Positions 30,605 through 37,445 of a stretch of DNA of 37,445 bases are shown one piece after another. Source of the stretch: Clostridiales bacterium (GTDB taxonomy: Bacteria; Bacillota; Clostridia; Christensenellales; Borkfalkiaceae); NCBI GenBank assembly GCA_015055525.1, contig SVHZ01000018.1, forward strand, positions 1-37,445, given 5' to 3'. A model generated the notes under the pieces. The model was given only the letters and a program-made list of their open reading frames with translations, had not been told where the DNA came from and searched no databases. Made by a program: the position numbers and the translations under genes. The number at the start of each line of letters is the position of its first letter. Within the stretch, counting starts at the first letter, position 1.

Positions 30605-30733
30605 GACTCCCTCCTTAATTTTTATATATATACTTATTTTACAATATTACTCTAAATTTTGCAACAAAAATATAAAGTTTTCCTAATTTTTTGATAAATA
30701 AAAAAAATAATTGATTTATTACGCTCAAAATTG

Positions 30734-30762
30734 TTGCATTTTTTAGCGAATAATGATAAAGT
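30734..30762 (+). promoter_or_regulatory. Putative rpmB promoter (TTGCAT - 17 nt - TAAAGT)
   Basis: Hexamers and spacing upstream of rpmB. Confidence 0.5.
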
Positions 30763-30810
30763 ATATATGCAAAAAACAATATCAGCATTTTTTTCGGAGG
30801 TGCATTTATT

Positions 30811-30999
30811 ATGTCAAAAGTATGTAGTGTTTGCGGAAAAGGCAAATTATCTGGCAACAAGGTAAGCCACAGCAACCGTAAAACTCCCCGTTTGTATAAT
30901 GCTAACGTTCAAAAAGTTAGAGTTATTAACGACGGTGTTGTTAGTTCTGAATACGTTTGCGCACGTTGTCTTAAGAGCAATAAAGTTGAAAGAGTCTAA
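30811..30999 (+). CDS. rpmB: Ribosomal protein bL28 (zinc-binding, C+ form)
   Basis: 62 aa; 'CSVCGKGKLSGNKVSHSNRKTPRLYNANVQKVRV...YVCARCLKSNKVER', two CxxC pairs; GGAGGTG SD. Confidence 0.96.
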   Translation: MSKVCSVCGKGKLSGNKVSHSNRKTPRLYNANVQKVRVINDGVVSSEYVCARCLKSNKVERV

Positions 31000-31006
31000 A
31001 ACATTT

Positions 31007-31037
31007 AAGACCGACTGAGTTTTCATGCGGTCTTTTT
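31007..31037 (+). terminator. rpmB terminator
   Basis: AAGACCG...CGGTCTTTTT. Confidence 0.75.
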
Positions 31038-31061
31038 GTTTACTCTTTGATAAGGTGAAAT

Positions 31062-31598
31062 ATGAACGAATTTGATAAAATTTTAATTTCTCAAGAAGAT
31101 ATTGCTAAAAGAGTTAAGGAATTATCTCAACAAATTAGTAGAGATTACAAAGATCTTAACCCTCTTTTCGTATGTATATTAAAAGGTAGCGTAATCTTTA
31201 CCGCAGACCTTCTCCGCAATATAGATACCCCTGCTCAAATTGATTTTATGTCCGTTTCAAGTTACGGTTCAGGCACGGAATCATCAGGCGTATTAAATAT
31301 TAAAAAGGACCTTTCAGTTGATATTGAAGGTAAGCACGTTATCGTTGTTGAAGACATTATTGATTCTGGCAACACGCTTTTTAACCTTAAAAACCTTCTC
31401 TTATCAAGAAATCCCGCATCGCTTAAAATATGCACGCTCCTTGATAAACCTGAAAGACGTGTTCAAGATATTAACGCTGACTATACAGGATTTTCAATCC
31501 CCGATGAATTCGTAGTTGGTTACGGGCTTGACTATAATGAAAATTATAGAACACTTCCAGACGTTAGAGTTTTATCTAGATGCGTATACGAAAAATAA
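31062..31598 (+). CDS. hpt: Hypoxanthine phosphoribosyltransferase
   Basis: 178 aa; PRPP motif 'VIVVEDIIDSGNTL', 'FVGYGLDYNENYRTLPDVRVL'. Confidence 0.95.
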   Translation: MNEFDKILISQEDIAKRVKELSQQISRDYKDLNPLFVCILKGSVIFTADLLRNIDTPAQIDFMSVSSYGSGTESSGVLNIKKDLSVDIEGKHVIVVEDIIDSGNTLFNLKNLLLSRNPASLKICTLLDKPERRVQDINADYTGFSIPDEFVVGYGLDYNENYRTLPDVRVLSRCVYEK

Positions 31599-31610
31599 TT
31601 AATAAAAATT

Positions 31611-31639
31611 AAGGCGTGGTTTTACACCACGCCTTTTTA
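31611..31639. terminator. Bidirectional terminator hpt / M20 peptidase
   Basis: AAGGCGTGG-TTTTA-CCACGCCTTTTT type hairpin. Confidence 0.85.
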
Positions 31640-31649
31640 TTTGCATTAT

Positions 31650-32810
31650 TTAGATATTGCTTATTACAAGCGCTAGTCTTTTTGCAGATTCTGAAAGAGA
31701 TATAAGATCCGCCTCTTCATATATAGAGTGCGCACGTTCTCCTTTTACACCCAAAGAATCTACGCAAGGGATACCGTAACTGCTAACGTCAGCCGCGTCA
31801 GAACCACCCCTACGCTTACCCGCTGAAAGTTCCGCCATACCGTTATCTCTAAATATAGCGTTCATTTTATTGAGCAGGTCTACGTTTTTATCACACAACT
31901 CCATTGAAGTGCGAAAACTTAATTGTTTTAAGGTGGTAACGCAACCTTTAACGAATTGCTTATCGGCAATTTCTTTTAATTTTTCTTTAATCCATTCCAT
32001 TTGAGTTTTGTTTGAAAATCTAACGTCAACTTCAAACTTACACTCTCTTGCAACGGTATTTACAACGCTACCGCCTTTTATAACGCCAACGTTACAAGTT
32101 ACGCCTTCATCATCTTTGAATTTTTCAAGTTCAATTATCTTATACGCCGCCTCTTTTATGGCGTTTGCGCCTTCCTTTGCGCAGTACGAGGCGTGAGTTT
32201 CTATACCGAGAACTGAAAATTCGTATTTCAATATACCCTTTCTTTCAATACACGCTTTCCCCTCAAAAAAACCTTCGTGCCCTTCTAAATTAAGAAATGC
32301 AACGCAATTTTTTGACTTTTCGCACATAAATTTAACGGTTTCTTTATTGCTCGTTCTACTACTGTTTTCTTCATCGGTTTGCAACAAGAGTATAACGGGT
32401 CTCTTATCAAACCCACACTCTTTTAACGCGTGCATTGCTAAAATACCCGCAACTACACCGCCTTTGCAATCCATTACACCCGGCCCGTAAATTTTATCGT
32501 TTTGAATTTTTACCGCGGGCGAGCCAAAACTACCAACAGGATGAACGGTATCAATGTGCCCGGAAATAGCAACGGGCTTACCGCTTGCATTTTCGTTCAT
32601 AGTTATACAAACGGCGTTTCCGGAAACCTCTTGCTCTAAAACTTCTACCTTCCAACCAAATTTTTTAGCAAGATTAATAAAGTATAACCCTACCTCGTCA
32701 ACGCCTTGTTTATAACTCGTTGGGCTTTCAATATTACAAATATCTTCCCAAACCGATACGTATTCACTATGTAATTCATCTATTTTTTTAATTAAACTTG
32801 ATAAAGACAT
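31650..32810 (-). CDS. M20-family metallopeptidase (carboxypeptidase G2/ArgE-DapE-like)
   Basis: 386 aa; 'VAISGHIDTVHPVGSFG', 'GPGVMDCKGGVVAGILAMHAL', 'LLQTDEENSSRTS', 'GKRRGGSDAADVSSYGIPCVDSLG'. Confidence 0.93.
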   Translation of the reverse strand: MSLSSLIKKIDELHSEYVSVWEDICNIESPTSYKQGVDEVGLYFINLAKKFGWKVEVLEQEVSGNAVCITMNENASGKPVAISGHIDTVHPVGSFGSPAVKIQNDKIYGPGVMDCKGGVVAGILAMHALKECGFDKRPVILLLQTDEENSSRTSNKETVKFMCEKSKNCVAFLNLEGHEGFFEGKACIERKGILKYEFSVLGIETHASYCAKEGANAIKEAAYKIIELEKFKDDEGVTCNVGVIKGGSVVNTVARECKFEVDVRFSNKTQMEWIKEKLKEIADKQFVKGCVTTLKQLSFRTSMELCDKNVDLLNKMNAIFRDNGMAELSAGKRRGGSDAADVSSYGIPCVDSLGVKGERAHSIYEEADLISLSESAKRLALVISNI

Positions 32811-32831
32811 ATCTTCCCCCCCAACCGATAA

Positions 32832-35354
32832 TTAACTTAAATCTCTACTTTCATGACAAGTAAAGTACAAAATTTGCATATCTTTAGAAAGTCCTTCAAT
32901 CAAGGTTTTAACTTTTTGTAAATGGTTATTATCTAAATGCACGAAAGGATCGTCAAGCACGATAAACGGAAGAACGTTTTTATACATATTTTTAATAAGC
33001 GCAAGCCTAAAACACAACGCGCATACACTCTTTTGACCAGAACTTAAATGCTTATCACTTCTAGGCTTTCCGTTACGCTCAAAGTTAATTTCAAAATCTT
33101 TTGTCATTATAACTTTTTCGCCTAAAACTTTTTCTAAAAGGCTAGCGTAAGTTATAAACTCGTCTTTCACGGGTTTTACGTACTTGTCTTTAAGGTTTTG
33201 CTCGGCAAGGCTTAAAAACTCTTCGGTAGCCACTAATAGGTTATATTTCTTTTTATAAGTAGCAAGCCTTTCTTCTGCGCTACGCTTATCAATCTCATAA
33301 CCGTCAAGCCTTTCAACTTCACTCTCGTCTGCATCGATTGAGCGTTTTAACATGGCAACTTCATCTTGTAACTTTATAAGAGCGTCGTTCAAATAAGTTA
33401 AGTCAACGCTCTCACCTTGAGGTTTTTCCGTGAGATTTTTTTGCTTTTTATAATCACTTGCGCTACTTTCATACCTAGTTAAGTTTTCTCTCTCGCTATT
33501 GAGCGCGTTTATATCTGCTTTTATTTCGTCAAGATTTGAAACGCCGTATTTTTGATAAAAGGCGTTTATTATTAAATTATTGTTAGAAATCGCTTGGTTT
33601 ATAGCGCCTTGATTTTTAGTTGCGCTATCTAACCTTGATTTAATATTTAGATATTTTGAAACGTTTTCTTTTAATATTGAAAAACGTTCAAAAAAGTTGC
33701 CTTGCACCACGTTATAATAACTGAAGAAAGCAAGTAATTTAGAAGTAATAATTTCTATTTCACTTTTAATAACTTTAAGGTTTTCACGTTCTAAATTCTT
33801 CTTTTCTAAAACAGTTAAATAAGTTTGATAATCGTTTCTAAACTCAACGAAATCATAGATAACGCCACCACCCGTTAAATAACCGTAAAAAGCAAGGGTA
33901 TTTTTAATTTTATCTTCTAAAGAAGATAGTTCTACTTTAAGTTTAACTTTTTCTGCATTTTCAGTCTGGACTGGCGCAGATTTTTTGTTGAGATATATAA
34001 ACCCTATCGCTAAAAGACTTAAAACTGAAACGCCTAACAAGCACGCGCCTATGATAACGTTTATAAATAGTAACGCAATTCCCGCTACCCCAACTAAACC
34101 TAATAATACTGCTATAACTTTATAGGCGGTGGGAGTTTTCTTTGTTTCTATCTTAGATAAAAAGTCCCCCATCGTTTGATATTCTTGGGTTTTACGCTTA
34201 AACTCTTCAACTAACGCGTCGTTTTCCATTATCTTTTCTTTAGTTAACGGCGCGCGAGAAAAATTATCTATAATAGACTTTTCTTTGGGCGTATAAGAAC
34301 TTTCTTCAATTGATTTTCTTTCTGCATCGAGTTTAGATAATGCGTTTATATCGCTAAGAACTTCCGAGAACTGCTCGCTTGATGGAACGCCTTTTGAAAA
34401 AATAGTCGATTTTTCATTATAAAAGGCAAGTTCTTCGTTGGTTACGCTATTTATTTGCGATGCGTTAAGTTCTCTATTTTTTATAAGAAGTTCGCTTATC
34501 TTTTCAGTTTCTTCAAGCGTTGGGATTCCGTTTTTATATTTTAAGTTTATCTCTTCAATTTTAAGGGCGCTTGCGTTTACAAAAGAAAGCAATCTTTCGT
34601 AATGCTCGTAACTAGCAAGTTGCTCGTTAAGTTTTTGACTTTCTACTATCTTTTGAGATAACTCTTTTACCTTTTGCTCTTTACAAGTAAGTTCTTGATT
34701 TTTTTGTTCAAGTGATAAAGATATTGACTTTACGTTGGCTATTTTAGAAGTCAACTCTAAAATCAGTTCTTGCTCTTTTGAAATCTCGCTTTTACCCTGC
34801 TTACTCTTTTTGTAATGCTTTTGAGTGGCAACGAGAATATCCATAGCGTCGTCAATAGAAACGTCGTCTATATTCCCCTCTAAAAACTCGCTGAGTTTAG
34901 AGTTTATGCTAGACGTTGACTTTATCTCAATTTCATCACTTGAAACGGTAATAACTCGCTCAAACGACTGCTTATCAAGACCAAAAATAGTTTTGCCAAC
35001 TTCTAAACCCAACTCGTTTGTTTCAACACCGTTATGATAAACTTTTAAGGTATCGCCCGTTTCGCTTTTATCGGCGAAAAATCTCTCTATCTTGTATTCC
35101 TTGCCGTTGTGATTAAAAGTTAAATTTCCACCGAATTGACCGCCTGAAAACGGGCAGTAATGAAGCCTATCAGAAAACCCGATAGAATTTATCTTATAAC
35201 TGTCAAGCCCGTAAAACATAGCCTTTATAAAGGCAACGAGCGTGCTTTTACCAAAACCGTTTTCTTGCAAAATTACGGTTAGGTTTTCATTGAAGAAGTA
35301 CTCTTTATTCGATATGCAACCGAAATTTTCTATGTAACAAGAAATTAATTTCAT
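32832..35354 (-). CDS. SMC-like AAA ATPase, YhaN/SbcC-related, with internal transmembrane hairpin
   Basis: 840 aa; N-terminal 'LTVILQENGFGKSTLVAFIKAMFYGL', C-terminal signature 'HLSSGQKSVCALCFRLALIKNMYKNVLPFIVLDDPFVHLDN'; partner of adjacent phosphoesterase. Confidence 0.88.
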   Translation of the reverse strand: MKLISCYIENFGCISNKEYFFNENLTVILQENGFGKSTLVAFIKAMFYGLDSYKINSIGFSDRLHYCPFSGGQFGGNLTFNHNGKEYKIERFFADKSETGDTLKVYHNGVETNELGLEVGKTIFGLDKQSFERVITVSSDEIEIKSTSSINSKLSEFLEGNIDDVSIDDAMDILVATQKHYKKSKQGKSEISKEQELILELTSKIANVKSISLSLEQKNQELTCKEQKVKELSQKIVESQKLNEQLASYEHYERLLSFVNASALKIEEINLKYKNGIPTLEETEKISELLIKNRELNASQINSVTNEELAFYNEKSTIFSKGVPSSEQFSEVLSDINALSKLDAERKSIEESSYTPKEKSIIDNFSRAPLTKEKIMENDALVEEFKRKTQEYQTMGDFLSKIETKKTPTAYKVIAVLLGLVGVAGIALLFINVIIGACLLGVSVLSLLAIGFIYLNKKSAPVQTENAEKVKLKVELSSLEDKIKNTLAFYGYLTGGGVIYDFVEFRNDYQTYLTVLEKKNLERENLKVIKSEIEIITSKLLAFFSYYNVVQGNFFERFSILKENVSKYLNIKSRLDSATKNQGAINQAISNNNLIINAFYQKYGVSNLDEIKADINALNSERENLTRYESSASDYKKQKNLTEKPQGESVDLTYLNDALIKLQDEVAMLKRSIDADESEVERLDGYEIDKRSAEERLATYKKKYNLLVATEEFLSLAEQNLKDKYVKPVKDEFITYASLLEKVLGEKVIMTKDFEINFERNGKPRSDKHLSSGQKSVCALCFRLALIKNMYKNVLPFIVLDDPFVHLDNNHLQKVKTLIEGLSKDMQILYFTCHESRDLS

Positions 35355-36406
35355 TATTCCACCTCTTTCCCGCTAAGAGCCTTCAAGCCGTAGGCAATAA
35401 TTTGCGCCTTGTCTTCATCGGTATAGTCTTTACTTTGATAAACGAGCCTAACAAACTCGCCTTTTAACGAAAGGTCGTTTTCATATTTAGAAACGTCAAT
35501 CTTCTTCGTAGTGTTATCCTTAACGTCAGCATATTTAACTTCGTTTGATAAAAAACTCTTAACGTCGTTTGCGAAATCTTCAACCTGCGCGTCAACTTCG
35601 CCGTAAAGTTCAACTCTATATAAGTCGTTAATCGAGAACCTGCCTACTTCGCACGCCTTTTGATACATTGAGTAAGCGTCGTTAAGACCGCTAACGTCAA
35701 CGGAAACAAGGCTAATTTTTCTTTCAGAAAAAGGAATAAACTCGTGAGTTATTTTATCTGAAATAGTGAGCAGTATAAAACCTTTATCTCCCGTTTCGTC
35801 ATAACCTCTACCCTCTAAACAACCGCTGTAAGCATAAACACCGCGATTATCTATTGCGCCCGTAGAATAACTGTGATAATGCCCAAGCGCAAGATAGTCA
35901 ACGTTTTTATCTTTGAGTTTTATTAAGTTGATTTTATCAACTCCAACGCTATCTGAAACTTCGCCGTGAAGCATAACTACGTTTAACTTATTTTCTAAAA
36001 GAGAAAGCGTTGAGTAAATTGAAGTTGCGTTATCACTCGTCATTTCAACGCCCGTTAAGATAACTTCGCCTAAATCGTAACTCGTCCACTCGTTTGAAAA
36101 GGTTTTTAAGTTGGAATATTTTTCACTATCACTAGACTCGTCGTGATTACCGCGAAGATAATAAAAATCAATAGACGGATTGTTTTTTACTATACTAAAA
36201 AAGAAGTCCTTATCCTTTTGAAAAGGTCTGTCAGACTCGAATAAATCTCCGCTTATTATAATTGCTTGAACTTCGTTATTTCTTGCAAAGTCAACCATGC
36301 GCTTAAAAGAGTTCCTTAATTCTTCCTTGCGAGCGTCAGATATATCTTTTGGAAAAGTATTAATTTTAGAGCCTAAATGTATATCGGCGGTGTGAATAAT
36401 CTTCAA
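35354..36406 (-). CDS. SbcD/YhaO-like DNA repair metallophosphoesterase
   Basis: 'IIHTADIHLGSKINTFP', 'IISGDLFESDRPF', 'YYLRGNHDESSDSEKY', 'VVMLHGEVSD'; TTG start at 36406 preceded by AAGGAG is better supported than the ORF start at 36463. Confidence 0.9.
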   Translation of the reverse strand: MKIIHTADIHLGSKINTFPKDISDARKEELRNSFKRMVDFARNNEVQAIIISGDLFESDRPFQKDKDFFFSIVKNNPSIDFYYLRGNHDESSDSEKYSNLKTFSNEWTSYDLGEVILTGVEMTSDNATSIYSTLSLLENKLNVVMLHGEVSDSVGVDKINLIKLKDKNVDYLALGHYHSYSTGAIDNRGVYAYSGCLEGRGYDETGDKGFILLTISDKITHEFIPFSERKISLVSVDVSGLNDAYSMYQKACEVGRFSINDLYRVELYGEVDAQVEDFANDVKSFLSNEVKYADVKDNTTKKIDVSKYENDLSLKGEFVRLVYQSKDYTDEDKAQIIAYGLKALSGKEVE

Positions 36407-36424
36407 AATCTTTCTCCTTAAAAC

Positions 36425-36446
36425 TTGTGTTATAACTATAACACAA
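36425..36446. promoter_or_regulatory. 22-bp perfect dyad operator overlapping the -10 of the sbcD/yhaO-like operon
   Basis: TTGTGTTATA-AC-TATAACACAA; minus-strand promoter TTGAAA - 17 nt - TATAGT overlaps it. Confidence 0.7.
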
Positions 36447-36549
36447 CAAAAGTGTTTTTTCAAGGGCTTTAATAAAATTTGCTACAATCGTTGCAATTTA
36501 TTTTTGCGTGTGATAATATATTATAAGCAAACTAACAGGAGATGCTTAT

Positions 36550-37278
36550 ATGAAAAATTTTGTTAAAAAAGCGTTAATTATGGCGCTTAGCGCTTTCACT
36601 ATTTGCAACGCATTAACTTTAACCGCTTGTGAAAAAACTACCGACCTTTCAACTTTATCAATAAGTTGCATAGGCGATAGCCTTACTTTGGGGCAAGGCA
36701 TTGAAAATGACTATCCAAGCATTTTAGCAAGCGATTATAATATGAAAAACGTTAGAAACTACGGTATAGGTTGGTCAACCTGCTCTATCATTGACAACTG
36801 TTCTTGCCACAAGGGTAGAAAAGACGCGCACAACGCTTTGTGCTTGCGCTATCCACAAATACCCACTAACGCTAACGTTATAGCAGTTATGTGCGGTGTT
36901 AACGATTCCGGTTTATCAGTTCCATTAGGAACTATTGATGATGATACGGGTTACACTTTCTACGGAGCGCTTAATATTTTGTGCCAAGGCTTGAAAAACG
37001 AATATCAAAAGAGTTACGTTTTCTTTATGACGAGTTTTCACTACGATAGCGCCGAACAATTAAACGACTTGGGCGTAATGCGTAAAGATTACTACGAAAA
37101 GGCTATTAAAGAAATTTGCCAAAAATACGGATTTGACGTTTTAGATACTTATAATCAACTTGACTTTGACACCCAAAGAGATACCGTTGACAACGTTCAC
37201 CCAAACCAAAACTTTGTTTCAAACGTATGGATTCCTGCAATAGTTGATTTCTTATCACACAACTACAAGGCTCAATAA
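36550..37278 (+). CDS. SGNH/GDSL-family hydrolase, putative lipoprotein
   Basis: 242 aa; signal peptide with lipobox 'LTLTAC', block I 'ISCIGDSLTLGQG', 'VIAVMCGVNDSG', C-terminal 'DNVHPN'. Confidence 0.9.
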   Translation: MKNFVKKALIMALSAFTICNALTLTACEKTTDLSTLSISCIGDSLTLGQGIENDYPSILASDYNMKNVRNYGIGWSTCSIIDNCSCHKGRKDAHNALCLRYPQIPTNANVIAVMCGVNDSGLSVPLGTIDDDTGYTFYGALNILCQGLKNEYQKSYVFFMTSFHYDSAEQLNDLGVMRKDYYEKAIKEICQKYGFDVLDTYNQLDFDTQRDTVDNVHPNQNFVSNVWIPAIVDFLSHNYKAQ

Positions 37279-37335
37279 ATTAAAAAGGAGAGAACTTAGG
37301 TGCGTCACTCATAGGGATTTTTTAGACATTATAAA

Positions 37336-37361
37336 AGGATAGCAAAATTTTGCTATCCTTT
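37336..37361 (+). terminator. Intrinsic terminator downstream of SGNH hydrolase
   Basis: AAGGATAGCAAAATTTTGCTATCCTT perfect palindrome followed by tactttttg. Confidence 0.65.
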
Positions 37362-37445
37362 ACTTTTTGCTTTGCAAAACACACGACTTTCTTTTGAAAG
37401 TATAGTGTGCTACACTTTTGAAAATTTTTCCACAAAGAATATCAA

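Noticed and set aside
30639-30875. Minus-strand ORF overlapping the rpmB start
   Set aside because: Overlaps the promoter and start of rpmB; no recognisable domain.
36425-36446. Rex or LexA operator
   Set aside because: Dyad length and core (TTGTGTTATAACTATAACACAA) do not match the Rex TTGTGAAN4TTCACAA or GAAC-N4-GTTC patterns closely enough.

Overview
37.4-kb AT-rich chromosomal window with a conserved-gene layout typical of Clostridia-like Bacillota. The left half, mostly minus strand, is a housekeeping block: partial dprA-comM; ung; a tightly coupled pcrA-ligA-yicC-rpoZ-priA-def-fmt-rsmB-rlmN-thiN series ending in a PLP enzyme, a DMT transporter and an AAC(3)-like gene. The middle (about 17.9-26.5 kb) looks accessory. 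It holds an AraC regulator, a glycyl radical enzyme (GRE) with a compact activase, an OPA-like MFS transporter, an Sfp-type PPTase, tRNA-Gly(GCC) and tRNA-Val(UAC), and a compact four-gene operon. The right half is recG-fakA-asp23 / rpmB-hpt / M20 peptidase / YhaN-YhaO-like ATPase-nuclease pair / SGNH lipoprotein. The strongest candidate for an undescribed system is the 24.0-26.5 kb operon. Its first gene encodes an N-terminal TIR domain (with the W-x3-E catalytic-Glu pattern), BspA-type leucine-rich repeats and a C-terminal CutA domain. It is followed by an orphan 92-aa protein, a stand-alone CutA and a COG3323/YqfO-type PII-like protein, so three of the four products carry CutA/PII-like folds. 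Second candidates are the GRE cassette and a hairpin-rich element flanked by duplicated copies of the tRNA-Gly 3' tail plus terminator. All assignments come from reading motifs; no database search was run.
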